Positions 45,238 through 57,482 of a stretch of 64,000 nucleotides of DNA are shown in pieces. This stretch comes from Fragilariopsis cylindrus CCMP1102. Taxonomy: Eukaryota; Bacillariophyta; Bacillariophyceae; Bacillariales; Bacillariaceae. The stretch is taken from positions 218,894-282,893 of the forward strand of contig FMBT01000343.1 in the NCBI GenBank assembly GCA_900095095.1. Direction: 5' to 3'. Position numbers and translations under genes: made by a program. Position 1 is the first letter of the stretch. Every line of letters starts with the position of its first letter. The notes beneath the pieces were generated by a model, which was given only the letters and a program-made list of their open reading frames with translations, searched no databases and was not told the origin of the DNA.

Positions 45238-48200
45238 TCAGTAAAACATATCCGTTTTCGGTCTCGAACTGATATAAATGCTCATAGATTGGCAGCGCAA
45301 AAAGCTTTCCAATATCAGATCGAAATCATCTAGAATCAGCGCAAGAGCGCCTGTATCGGACTCTCGTTGTGGAAATAAGTGTTTCCATGCCCGGTTCGAT
45401 CGATGGTTCTTGATCTCGAAAAATTTGTCCTCGTCGAACAATACTGTTGGTTCGGCGTTGGATCCATAGGTTTGGGCCGTCTCTTCAATCCAGTAACAGC
45501 ACGAAACAGAACCTTCGAGCAATTCATTTACGAAGCCCCTGGCAGACGACCGCAACTGATCTAGCCTTACTACTGTTGATAATGTTTCGTTTTGTAGTTG
45601 TAGTTTACCCGGAGTTGAGTGACTCAGTGAAGGTTCATCACATATCCACGACTCTGACGTAAGCTATTACCAAATACTGTACCCAAACCTTGTGCTAGAT
45701 AAAGTACTTGCGAACGAAGGGCACGAGCAGTAGCTTGAGCATCAGTAGTACCACGACACATATCATTGTCTTGTCCAAAGTTTGGTGCTAAGATTACTCG
45801 ACCCACGTCCAAGTCGACGAGTGTCACGTCTCTTGGTAGATTTGATAGTAAATCCATACTATCTGCATCTTCTGATGGTACCCCAAGAATAAATGGTGCG
45901 GGATATTGGATCAAATCATTGGCCAGAGCTCCTGGTACCATCGGAACCAGCAAATGGCTCCATTTGAGAGGTCTGATTAAATTTGCTAGACCTACACATG
46001 CAGCATGCAACATACTTCGTCTACCGGAGGAGAAGATAATCTTTTGTTCCAAAAGCGCAGTCACGAAGAGTAAGGCCAGAGATGTGGGTGGCAAACAATC
46101 AGTCAGCTGCCTCAGAGCATGAGATTCAAATGCTGTTTCTTGCGCAGCAAGTGGACGATCTACCCACGACGCAGTAGATACTCGTAAGTAGGGTTCAAGG
46201 AGGACTCTTAAAGTCGATCCTTCGTGGTCTTGATAAGAGCACGATCCAAGTAATTCAACAAGAGCACCACACGAAGTTGAAGCTTTTGCATCCTGGAGTG
46301 ATTGGCCAGGCTGTCTGGAGTAATCGAAGAATAGCCTCGACAAAGTGTCACGCATTGAAAAGATGACATTTTTGCGACTAACAAGGGCAATCCCGATCGC
46401 TACAGGACTTGATTGGTCCCGGTATTCTTCTTCGAGGACTCTTTCTACCCATGATTGTTCCTTTAAATGTTTCTCGAAGACAGGAAGTTTACTGGAAATT
46501 TTCACATTCCGTACATGCATTCCACTGCCTTCTGTCGAATCCGTTTTCTCAAAGTTTATAGGCGATTTCCAATTTGCATTGTCCATCTCAGACGCGTCTA
46601 TTTCTTCTACGAGATTGCTCGGTATGCATTTGCACAACTTGCCATCTTCGCCATCTACTGATTTACGCTGAAAGCAAAGTGAAACTCCATACAGGGCAGA
46701 TTCAGTGGCGTCCCCAGAGGAACTTGAATCACCATTTGGAATAGTAAAAGTCACGAGAGAGACCTCCCATCCATCAACGGTTACACGCCCTGCATCGACT
46801 AACGATTGGAATGGTTTCGGTTTGCTGGGTGGAACAAAAGCATAGCTTTCAAATGTAGCAGGAAGAACTTCTTCAGGCCGAAAGTCATCATAGTCCGTAT
46901 GGTCACGATCTAAGGCTACAGGAAGACACGTGTAGCGCCGAATATCAGCTGAGTCTAATCCAGGCACAGGCATTTGAGATGCTAATTCGGTCCCCACTGA
47001 TGAACCAAAAACCACGGCCCAATCTGCGTTGTGATAGTTTCGATCGGATTCTTCCTTCGGCGTAACCATGTAAGGCTTGTGGGATGAGACACCACTGGGC
47101 AACTCAACCTTTCGAAGTAGACGTTTCAAACACCCTTGTGGCAGCACCGGAATTACTTCCTTTTTGTACCAGTATAGATCACTGGCAAGAACCTTACAAA
47201 GCTCGCTGCACATCCATTCGTGGAATTTGTGGTCACGAAACTTGCTATGAGCATTAGCGGCGTAATCGTACAACAATTCATCCGCAAGAATGGTGGCTTC
47301 CTTTACTAGCGTTGATTTAAGAATTGCTTTGACACTTGCACATGGATCGAAATCGGACGTCTCGTCTACATCATGCTTATTATTTCAAGAATATTGCGAA
47401 CTTTGTAATACAAACCTTCCATTTCGGTACTTTTTGTTGACAATTCTATACAATCAGCAAGGTATAAATCCCAAAATTGTTCAACCACCTTTATAAACTT
47501 TGCGACAATAATTCTGGCATTGCTTCTCCCTCTTTCAAAGATGTAATCTTAACTTTTGTAGACTCCATGATTGGTAACAGATTTCGTTTGATAAACAAAG
47601 CACAGCAGATATCGTGGGTGGCTCCAAGTACACGTCGATTTATTTCACTTTCGATGGCAAAATCGTATTCGCCACTACATTCCTTCTCCATTCGACAAAT
47701 CAAGTAGATCAGGGTATATGTGAAGGAGTTATTTGCCGCAGCGGTGTCCCTATCATTTACTTGTCCCGTCGCAATCGAATCCATCATTGGTTTGAAAGGA
47801 ATATTTACATAGGGAGCGGTATTGCGGAGGTAAGCTCGCATAGTTGAACAATCAGCAGAAGCCAAAAAGGAAAGAAATGGTAATCCAGACAACGAATCAA
47901 TGACAGACTTTTGAAAGTCCAAGAATAAGTCGCGGGGGATAGATTGACTCTTTCCGTTCAATACAAACTCCAAGTGACGCAAGGAAGAGTACGGGACAAG
48001 ATGATGAAAATCAAAAAGTGGTGGTTGAATTCCGTTTCCTATCTGTGTAGGTAGAAAGAACTTGTACGCTATTCTTGCGGCGCTTTCTCGAAGACGTGCA
48101 GTGGGTGTAATATCGTAAAGATCCAAAAAGGACGCAAGCTCCAGAAATAGCATGAGTTCTGCATTAGGTGTCATGTTATTATTACCTTCTTCAGTAGCAT

Positions 48201-50494
48201 TTAAGTCCGCAGAAGTAAGCTGCTGTTCTTCAGTGGAAAGATGCTTGCCAAGAAGGGCAATCGACGACTGTCCAGTGCACATACCAAGAATGCATTCCGA
48301 ATGGCTGCTCGAAAGTTACTATCCATATCTAATACATCACGAAGATCAGGTACAACAAAGTTGTCTAAACAACGTAGTGATGCCTCTTCAATAAATTCTT
48401 TTCGAACTTCCAAGTTTGGCCATGGCGGGCTAGCATAAGCATCGGGGGTATCGTGGGTCTCAATGGTAATGCTGCAGACAGATTTAGGCGTTGTGGTGGA
48501 CATCGAATCGTCATTCTTTTCTTCTTTCTCAGATGATGGCGTTGCAATATTATCGTCATTGCTATTTGTAATTGTTCAGCGCTCGGCAAAATAGATAAAC
48601 TCCCTCTTACTCGTAGTATTTGCGGGCACGATGCATCATGGCGATAGCAACATCAACGAAGTTGACACGTTCCAATGCGATGTTCGTACCTGTGGCTAAA
48701 ACCAAGACGGAGGGACGTTTAGCCCTAGCGATTTCCACAGGAACATTCTTGATAGTACCCTTACGAAAATCTACCTCACCAAGTCGAACTAACAAGTCAC
48801 CCGACCGAATGAGACCGGACTGTCGAGCCTGTCCTCCATCGACTAAATAATCAACAAAGATTCCATGATTCTTCAAGTAGCATTGCTTCAAATTGACTCC
48901 TAGCATTCCCCTTCCTAATAACATGGCAAATTCATTACTTTCTAGCTGATCAAGAATTTGTTGCATGTATTCTCCCGCACGACTTTTTAGAATAAGAGAC
49001 ATCTGGGAGTTTGTTTGATCCTTGTCTGCGTCGCGATTACTATCGGTGATGTTATTGTTACTTGAAGCACTTACGGGTATCACTGCCTTTGCTGCTGCCG
49101 AACCATCAAGAGTATAGCGACCCCGAAAACTAGTGGCAACGGATTCGGCCTTGAGAGTACATTCCTCATACGCGCTCGGGAGTCCACAGTTTCTTTACCA
49201 GTAGTATCGTTTTCTTCTTCTTCTTCTCTTTCGTCGTCGTCATTATCTAACAATGAGTTTGATGGCGGTCCCTTGGATTCCTCTTGATTCGACGAAGACT
49301 GTATATCCTTTTCCTGAACCTCGTTGGAATTTGAAGAATCGATCGCAATGTCGTTTTCCTCATTCTTATCATCGCTACTGGGGGTATTCGCTTCTTTTCC
49401 TCCACCTCTATCTTCGTCGTACTATCATTATTCGCCGCGGTTTTTGGCTTTTGTTGAAAACGCGACGCCAAGCTAATGGTTGGCATTACGGGAAACGAAG
49501 TCGTTTGGAAGACACGTTGGGCATACTCAGAGGCCTGTTTTGCATTCTCTTGTAAGGCGGGTGCTTGTGTTTTTAGATTGTCATTAGCCGACTTCCTCCA
49601 AGTCGAGAATCGATTCATGATAATTTTTGCTCCCACAGATTGTGCGATAGTTTCTTCGTTATTATTGTCATCCTTTTTCTGTGCAACAGCATCAGCATCA
49701 GCATTGACTTTATCTTTAGTATCAGAATTGACGGAATCTCTTTGTCCTTCATTGGTAAGGTCATTGTGTGTTTCGTCGTCTTTTTTAGGTAGTGAATCCT
49801 CGATAGTGGCATCGATGGACTGTGTTGCAGCTATTTCTTGCTTATCTGCACGTTGTTGTCCTTCGTTGTTTGTACTATATGTATCAGCAACGTCGTCTAC
49901 AAGATCCGTTTTTGTCGCCTCGATGTCATCAGTAGTCGGAAATGTTGTATTAGCTTTTATATCGTCACTCATGTTCGTGTGGTTATTAGAATGAGTTGCA
50001 GCTATTTCTTGCACATCTGCATGCCCGTGTTCTTGTCCTTCGTCGTTTGTACTATCAGCAACGTCGTCTACTATATTCGTTTTTGTCGCCTTGATATCAT
50101 CAGTAGTCTGAGAAGTTCTGTTTTCTTTTGTCCTTTCAATTGTATTCGTGTGGTCATTAGAATTGCCACATGATACTTCCGTTTTTGTTACCTCGTTATT
50201 TGTCTCTTCTATTTCTATGTTCAACTGGGCGGTAGCATTAACGTCAACGGAAGAATCATTGATATCGGTGGAAATAGAATCCACGGTTTCTTCTCCGGTA
50301 CGTACTTGGTTGCCCACTGATTCTTCTCTTCCATTTCCTGGCAATGAATCTTCTTTCGGTGGATTAATCGCCGCTACACTAGCGTCGTTTTCGTCAGCGG
50401 CGGCTGTCGTTGTGATACCTTCGCCGTTGCTGGAAGATAGAGCGATTGCGTTCGGTTCGTTCTCTAACGGATTAACTTCAGGCCATGATTCCAT
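45238..50494 (-). CDS. PDZ - RGS-like - DENN multidomain protein, many tiny introns
   Basis: A long gene whose exons I joined by phase. Start at 50494 (MESWPEVNP). N-terminal 415 codons: disordered, acidic, with two copies of a block around DDIKATKTNIVDDVADS. A PDZ domain follows (48611-49083: LGVNLKQCYLKNHGIFVDYL, GQARQSGLIRSGDLLVRLGE). Then an RGS-like helical region (48285-48561, about 47579-48243, 47416-47531), and the DENN module in 45671-47365: upstream VDGWEVSLVTFTI, central ALLFVTALLEQKIIFSSGRR and RPLKWSHLLVPMVP, PAPFILGVPSEDA. The last exon is 45238-45572. Introns: 45573-45670, 47366-47415 (50 nt), 47532-47578 (47 nt), from 48284 (41 or 62 nt), 48562-48610 (49 nt). Frame changes between 49083 and 49480 are unresolved. 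DENN domains act as Rab exchange factors, RGS domains act on G-alpha, PDZ binds C-termini, so a G-protein-to-Rab trafficking link is inferred. Confidence 0.78.
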
Positions 50495-50958
50495 CTTTTA
50501 AGTATTGAAATGCGGGTCCTTCCACTCTTTTTCTCGCCAGGTCCTTAGGATTTAGAAGTACAAATAATATGTATATACTTTGGCTTATAGGTTCTTTTAT
50601 TACCGTAGTTACCGGTAAGTTACAGCGATTATATCAATTAAAAGTTGTGATTTTTTGAAAAAAAGGAAAGTATAATAATACGTACTAGCACTGTATTTAG
50701 CACGTAATTAGCAGGTAAAAATTAATTTTGACCCTTCGTGAAAGTTTTATCAAAAATTCACCTAACAAACTACTAAGTTAGTAAGAAATTTTAGCCTAGT
50801 TCTAAAAAAAAACACTAACTCTGAGCATCCAATGCAATGATACGTAGATACGATCGGATAATTGAATTAATTATAATACAAACGACAGTAATAATACAAC
50901 GATACGTATTATTATAAATTATGCTAATATTATATAATGTACTACTTTCGACTCCTTT
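50495..50958. other. Spacer, no gene seen
   Basis: A+T-rich stretch between the 5' end of the DENN gene and the 3' end of the next minus-strand gene. No structure noted. Confidence 0.5.
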
Positions 50959-51793
50959 CTACTTTGTATTTTTATGTTTTGGCGAGGTGTCAGAACTAGG
51001 AGGGGCAGATTCGGTAACAGCTGGTGGCTTCTTTTCTGCTTTCTCTGTAGTAGACTTCGTTGGAGTGGTGGGGTTTGTAGTAGCAACACAAGTTTCAGTA
51101 CTATCTTTATTTTTGAGACTAACTTCCAATTTAATTCTGCTAGATGACGGATTCTTTTTTTCGATTATATTAAGTTCCAGCTGTATGAAAACAGATAATG
51201 GCTTGACTTCATTATGATTTTCGTGATTGTCGTTAATTGTAAATGCATGCTCTTGCCATCCAGCTTTCCACCATTGGGGTAAACATTCAAATGGTATCAT
51301 GGTCCTCAAACATAGGCTTAGGTGATCAGTTAAGCAGCTCCACAAATCAGATACATGAGCGTCTTCGTTTAAAACATGTTTATGGAATAAAAAAGAAACA
51401 AATCGTCGTTCACTGACCACCAACGCTAAACGAATTAAAAGAAATGATTTCGTCCAATCCTTGATCTCACTAGATGTACATAACAACCATTTATTGTACT
51501 CCAATTCCCAGTTAGCAACATTGTATACATTATTTATATTGATTCATCATCAATTATTGCATCATTTCTAAGATTATATTCTATGATTTGAAGTTGCTTC
51601 AAATTTGAATATTGGTTTTGAATTTGTACACAACTTCAGGGTAGAATGTATGCAATTTCATGTAATAACAGTTTTCAAGTTCATAAGTTGGCCATTGCCT
51701 TTCAAATAGTGTAGTACATGTACTACTAACACTACCAACAATTGATTCGTCGTCTATGGCATCTTTGCCGTTTATGGCCTCTTTGTAGTCCAT
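50959..51793 (-). CDS. Two-exon hypothetical protein, 232 aa
   Basis: I do not recognise this protein. Exon 1 (51635-51793) begins MDYKEAINGKDAIDDESIVG; exon 2 (50959-51498) begins YNKWLLCTSSEIKDW. The phase-0 intron (136 nt; GTTGTG...GGAG) has a good branch-point-like CTAAC about 12 nt before the acceptor. The middle (WTKSFLLIRLALVVSERRFVSFLFHKHV, WWKAGWQEHAF) looks like a folded mixed domain; the C-terminal 55 residues are a Lys/Thr/Pro/Ser-rich tail. An alternative donor 3 nt later would add one residue. Composition does not suggest a membrane or secreted protein. Confidence 0.6.
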
Positions 51794-52434
51794 GTTTTTA
51801 TGTTTATAAATGAGTGATGTTGTTGTAGCCGTCTTCTTTCTAGTTGTTGTAGCAACTGCCTGTTTTGTAATGCCAAAAAGAAGACACCAATAAAGAATTG
51901 ACTAAACTTTGCGTTCGTACTATTCGAATTGTAGCCTTTATTCTTTTCGCTGAAAATGATGAAGTAGTCGAAGACGTTGACAAAGCTGTTCTCATTGGTT
52001 GTAATCATCGTCTACTGTGTATTGTGCCTGCTTTGCTTAGTCGTGCTTTGCTTCGCCGCGCTGTGGTCATGGTAAGCGTATCACAACTACTAATCATTAT
52101 TTAATGATAATGACTTTGCTTGTCATTCTTTTGTTATGGTAATCATTTTTGTTTCTATGGATTAGGTGAATATATAATAATTACTTAGTAATCTTGGCTT
52201 CAGCTTCAACAGCAGTAAATACCGTTTTTTGTGTTTGAATACTGTTTTGCTACTATTTATGGATCATGACGAGTCGACTTGTCGCCCTCTCCGTGAAATA
52301 AAATAAACAAGGTTTTACGTCGTTCCTTGCGTTTGAACTCTGTCACTAATCTCATAATATTATTTTCTGCTGCTGTACATCCAAATCTCGAGTAAGTATA
52401 TTCCCCTACCTAAACTATCCTAAGCAATCCCATC
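51794..52434. other. Divergent spacer, no gene seen
   Basis: Carries the 5' regions of the two-exon orphan (-) and the 651-residue orphan (+). The stretch 52296-52340 (ATAAACAAG ... TTGCGTTTGAAC) resembles 55800-55840 just ahead of the Copia-type gag region. Confidence 0.45.
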
Positions 52435-54390
52435 ATGTCGACCGATACTGGAGTAATACCAATTACTGCAGCAGCGAATATTGGACCATATTCAGATATA
52501 GCTGCTGCAGCTGCAGCAGCTACAGCTGCAGATGCTAGTCGTTGTAGGCGTAAGGCGAGTGTCACTATGCATAAAAGTAAATACTTTAAATTACAGTTAC
52601 CTGTAGACAGAATAGGTGTAAAAGAATACAATAAAACACATAGAAATAAAAGAGAATGGAGAATATCAATTGGATTTCCTGAACTTACAACAGAAGAACG
52701 ATTTGTAAAACGAGGTTTGTGTAGAGATAGAGCATTTGAACTAATCAAAAAGAATCCAAACATAGTACAAGCCGATTTATATCATACATTGGATCATGAA
52801 GAACTTAGATTGATTAATTCAAAGATGTGCAATTCAATATATTCAACAAGTAGATCGTCTGAAAGCAAAATTCTGGAAATAAAAAAAGCGGTAATAGTGA
52901 CAGGTTATAAGTATTTTCGAATCAACAGTCCTTTAGTGTATTTAACCACAATCAAATGGTTATTTGACATTAAGGCAGAAAAAGATAGAGATTTATTATC
53001 AGAAGATAAATTATTAATTTACAACGACCTAGAGGCAATCATTGACATGAATGAATATGCTATTGGTAATGTAATAAATTATCAGAATTATTACAACAGT
53101 GCTATTGATTTAAATCCACAGTTGAACATCAATCATCGAAATTTTTATACCTGTATGAAAAACCGTAAATACGATTTTAAATCATACCCTATGAAAGCGG
53201 ACACGACAAGGAGGAAAAAAAAAGATGAAAGTAAGAATCATGATGAGGATGAAAAGGAATTTTCTAAAAGCAATTATCTAGCAAACAATAATAACCCATT
53301 TCGTCAATTGGTTTATCTAATGTTTCTTGAGTACATTAAGGTTGCCCAGGTAGAAGTAGAGCGAGTTAGCCTTTACTTGTTCGAGAAATACCGTTTACGT
53401 TCGTCCAAGAAAACAGAACTCCCTTTCAAAACGAATTTGCTGTTTTATTACGATAAAATTCCTTACGCAACCGAACATAAGGAGGTAATACCACCGTTTC
53501 GTGTAAAAAAAGTATTCCGTTTTCTATTTTCGAAAAAGAATTTGCAAGTTGAAGGGGATGGTGATTTTCAAAGATTAGCCACGAATACAATGGCAGGTTG
53601 TCTTTACAATTACTATCCGTCGTATAAATGTTTGGGCCGGTTCCGATCACAGGCATCAAGATTTCGTACATATATGGTAAAAATGGGTGATGACACTAAC
53701 TTACGTACTGTTGATGATATTGGATTCAATGATATGTCTCAGCAAATGAAAAGCTATTTCAATCACGCAGTATCTGATAACAAACAGGATGTTGTTGATT
53801 ATGAATTCGATCATTTATTCCCCATAACAAAATATTTTAGATTGGTTCAATTTGGAGAAAGAAACGATATTGAAATACTGAAAAACCCTGAAAGATGTAT
53901 GAGATTAGCATTTCAAATCTCCAAAAATTTGTGTGCTGTTACATGGTTTTTTAATGCTGTGAAATTTAATTCATTCATATACAATATTGTTTTGGAACAC
54001 AAAGACGATGAAATCGTCATCAAATTTCATTGTCATGATGGTCAGTTCCGTACTGTATCAACACTTATTGCAGAATATAATTTTGACGAGTTGCTTAAGT
54101 TTCATGACGATAACCCTATTGTGTCGCAGTACTGGAATTATCAAGATGACGAGATGGATCTGTTGTCTTCGTCGGAAAAAGAAGGCAAAAAGACACATTT
54201 GAAATTAATGAATCGCACAAATGAGGTTTGTACAAACTACAAATCATTCATCTCTAAAAATGCAACCTCTAGAGAGGATGTACGATTATTGAACAGACCT
54301 CATAGGGCTAAAAAATTTACTAATGAAGAAAAGTTGTATGAAGTAGACCCATTAGATCCTCATATGGTTGGTGTCGAACAACAACAATAA
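52435..54390 (+). CDS. Orphan 651-aa protein, A+T-rich gene
   Basis: I do not recognise this protein. The intronless ORF begins MSTDTGVIPITAAANIG, has an Ala-rich stretch at about residues 24-35, then a long mixed alpha/beta-like sequence rich in Lys, Asn, Tyr, Ile and Phe with no low-complexity runs, as expected of a folded protein. Regions with strong character: KREWRISIGFPELTTEERFV, LVYLMFLEYIKVAQVEVERV, TNTMAGCLYNYYPSYKCLGR, EFDHLFPITKYFRLVQFGER, and FQISKNLCAVTWFFNAVKFN. No zinc, nucleotide-binding, DDE or protease motif is apparent. Codon use is much more A+T-rich than in neighbouring cellular genes, which may point to transposon or viral origin. It lies 1.9 kb before a Copia-type element, and its upstream sequence partly resembles that element's leader. 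Confidence 0.65.
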   Translation: MSTDTGVIPITAAANIGPYSDIAAAAAAATAADASRCRRKASVTMHKSKYFKLQLPVDRIGVKEYNKTHRNKREWRISIGFPELTTEERFVKRGLCRDRAFELIKKNPNIVQADLYHTLDHEELRLINSKMCNSIYSTSRSSESKILEIKKAVIVTGYKYFRINSPLVYLTTIKWLFDIKAEKDRDLLSEDKLLIYNDLEAIIDMNEYAIGNVINYQNYYNSAIDLNPQLNINHRNFYTCMKNRKYDFKSYPMKADTTRRKKKDESKNHDEDEKEFSKSNYLANNNNPFRQLVYLMFLEYIKVAQVEVERVSLYLFEKYRLRSSKKTELPFKTNLLFYYDKIPYATEHKEVIPPFRVKKVFRFLFSKKNLQVEGDGDFQRLATNTMAGCLYNYYPSYKCLGRFRSQASRFRTYMVKMGDDTNLRTVDDIGFNDMSQQMKSYFNHAVSDNKQDVVDYEFDHLFPITKYFRLVQFGERNDIEILKNPERCMRLAFQISKNLCAVTWFFNAVKFNSFIYNIVLEHKDDEIVIKFHCHDGQFRTVSTLIAEYNFDELLKFHDDNPIVSQYWNYQDDEMDLLSSSEKEGKKTHLKLMNRTNEVCTNYKSFISKNATSREDVRLLNRPHRAKKFTNEEKLYEVDPLDPHMVGVEQQQ

Positions 54391-56268
54391 TTTAGTGGAA
54401 GAACGACCACTTCGCGTACCAGTATCATCAGACGGAGCATTGATTGATTGATTGATTCATTCATTCATTCATTCAATAATAAATAGAATAGAATATAAAT
54501 AAATAAATTCTCGTAGTCGATTACAATTCTTCATACTGCTTTTTACTTAATGTGATATAATACAAAAGTGCATAAATTTAATTCGTCACTCAAGGGCATA
54601 TATGTCACGTTGAACCAATTCATATTCTAAAAATAAATATATATGAATAATGGACAGATCGATTCAAAAAATAATTCAAATCATATGGTACTTAGAGAAA
54701 AAACTCAATTGCAAAACATTACTCCCAACGGCTTATCTTACTGGTTGTAAAACAGTCCCACTGGCAAGATTGTTAGACTACGTGTAATCATGGTCGTGTG
54801 AACAGATAGAATTTAGCCTAGGTACAAACAACGTCAAAGCCAAAGCAAGGGAAGATGGGCATAGGTAAAAATAGACATTTCAATAAAATAAGGGTGTCAT
54901 ACAAAAACAAAATGAGTAGTCAAGCATAAATCATGCATTTTTGATATGTAGTCACAATCGAATTCAGTGACGTATACAGTAGGTACTTTGGCTGGAAATT
55001 TACGTTGTGAGCGTGCAATTGGAATGCAAAAAATGAATTTTGGGGAAATATATTCAATATTCCTTCTCATTTGGGGTTACACAGTCTTATTACCGCTACT
55101 GAGCACCAAAAGATGATCCAAGTACAGAGTATCATTTTGGCACAACAAATCCCTTTTGTTTGGATCTCTAGGAATGCTAGTTATTCTTTGCATCTGAGAA
55201 ACTGGATAGCAAAGATCACGTTGAAGTAGCCTTTGTTGATACCACTTATTTGATGCCTATATGATGGTGTCATTGTGTTAAATTATACATAGTACTCGAT
55301 GTAGGAGTCATATGTCGTACATAAGCCCCGCGGAGTAGAAATACAAGCGCGATCAGATTAGTGAGGAGAAATGCACGTGTATGCATTATTGAGATAAAAG
55401 AGAACCGAAAGTTAGCTAAAAGCCAACATCGTACTGTTGGAGTTGAAGTAACCTTGTCGAAGCCGTTGTCGAAGCAATTGGAACCGAGCGCAAATAAGAG
55501 AAGTGCTTAGGTATATTTATACAAATCGGAACACGATTAAGAAGAGTGTCCGAATACATAGAACACGATTATGAAGAGTGTTATACATATGGAAGTCGAA
55601 CAGATGTCGATGTCCACCTTTGAACCGCTAATGCGATATATATGCATTGAGGCGAAGTGAGTTAGGAACAGAAAGTTGTATGCAGGGTTACTGGAAACCG
55701 CAATACTAAAATACGAAGAAAAGAGCAGAATTACCTCGATTACGAGAAATGAACAATTACTGTCTTTTATTGTTGAGAAATTGTAATAACCATAGACTAA
55801 ATAAACAAGTGTGTTAATAACAACTTTTGCGTTTGAACATCATCGTTAGTATCGTACGACGTTACTATAGATATATCTACAGAAAGTTACGCCATTCTTC
55901 TACGGAAGTTTCGCTGACAAGAAGGGATTAGATATCCTGGTAGAACAACCGTGAGTAGTCTTTCAATATAAGGGTCAAGAGTATCAACCCTTCCAGCTTT
56001 AATAGAATCTTACAAGACCGAAGAGTAAGACTATTATAATCCTGTTTCACCAATCATCGATTGTCTGTGAAACGTACAAGATTAACAGTCGCACGGTTTA
56101 TCCTATAAACGTGCTGATCAACTTTCTTTTTAGTTCATCTGAACGACAAAGGACCGGAGATCCAATTATATTTAATTGTAATTATTGAATTAACGATCTC
56201 GAAAGAAGTCTAAATTACAATAACCTCAAGTCTTAACAATAAGAACTAGAGAAGCCATTCAACTGTGA
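54391..56268. other. 1.9-kb region before the Copia-type gag, no gene seen
   Basis: Begins with a GATT/CATT microsatellite (54442-54477). The right part probably includes the 5' LTR or leader of the plus-strand element: it has short direct repeats (GAACACGATTA-GAAGAGTGT twice, 55521-55581) and AATAAACAAG...GCGTTTGAAC near 55799-55840. LTR ends could not be defined. Confidence 0.45.
54442..54477. repeat. (GATT)n/(CATT)n microsatellite
   Basis: Four GATT units followed by about five CATT units, next to the 3' end of the 651-residue orphan. Confidence 0.85.
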
Positions 56269-57482
56269 ATGAGCCAGCAAGAAGAACAAGAGGATACTAA
56301 CGAAACACTACCTACTGAAGGAAGTGATAACGATAGTAGATCCACTTATTCCGAAGCAACAAGTGGAAACCAAGCGCCCGAAGCGTTAGGTGAAGGAACT
56401 CGTAGTCCCCTTTTTGGGCAGACGCTAACCATCGGACTGAACTAACCTCTCTAGGTTATAACGTTCACACACCGAACCCGCGCAGAACTACTCGTTCAAG
56501 AGCTCCGACTATTAGATATACACCATCTGGTGATACTAATCAAGAGGAAGCCGATATAGAAATAATCTTTTAAATATCCAGGTAGAAGTAACACAGCTAG
56601 AGAAGAAGACGAAAGCACAGCAAGCGCTTATAGCGGCTTACGCCCCGGCGATCCACTCTACGTCTCTCCGCCTAGACTACCTCTACCAGATAGTTCAAGT
56701 ACAGATACATCTAGTGTTCCGGAACGTCCCAGTCCACCTGAACCTATTGAAGAAGTCATTGATACGTCTTTTACGCTCGGAACATTTCCAACAGTACACG
56801 ATCCTTACGTAAAAGGTTACGAATTACTGCCAGAAATCCAGTTCCTATTAACGTACCTCTACCTTCTCTTCCAGAGACTCCTCCTTTACCTTCTCTTCCA
56901 GAGCTACCGTTAACAGAACGCCTTGATACATTGCTAACCGAGATCTGCAATTTCAAAGTCCGTAACTTAACAACCCGACGTGCATTTGCTACTAACATTA
57001 CGCCTAGTAATACTAGCTCACCCAAGATGGCGACCACTCCTTTCGATGCGCAACTCGAAGTCCTCTTGGTGAATATGTTGAAATGTACGACGGCAACAAA
57101 TCCGATATACCTTGTGTTAGATCAGAACCACATCCACACATTTGAACAATTTCGTTCTATTGAAATTGATGATTTGCCAACGTTTAAATACAAAAAGCCA
57201 ACCACGGCAGGCACCGAAGAGACTCTCCATATAACACCACTCAAGGAAGTACAAAACTGTGTACACTTTTGTTGTTATCTAGAGACCGCTGCTGCCGTTG
57301 CTCTTGCTGGTGGAGTCATCGATTGTGACGATCCGTCTACATGGGATTATGCGGATATGTTAAACTGGAAACGTGCAATAACTGGTAAAGCTACATATCT
57401 TCGAACGTTAGTTATACCAGCAACGACTACAACAGGTGCTCCTGGCTCACCAACAATGATAGTTTCAGGCCTATCACTTTAA
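56269..57482 (+). pseudogene. Copia-type gag, 5' part
   Basis: Starts MSQQEEQEDTNETLPTEG, then the frame changes near 56440 and 56575. The best piece begins at about 57027 (MATTPFDAQLEVLLVNML) and runs through QNHIHTFEQFRSIEIDDLP to the stop at 57480. The coding sense continues in another frame after it (SWNRKPRDPVKYPTINND near 57510). This has the look of diatom Copia gag: a helical capsid-like domain without a signal peptide. Confidence 0.7.

Noticed and set aside
47446-47498. A 53-nt intron giving a 30-nt microexon in the DENN gene
   Set aside because: Splice phase agrees, but it would remove EQFWDLYLADCIEL-like sequence that looks coding. The alternative 47-nt intron at 47532-47578 keeps it.
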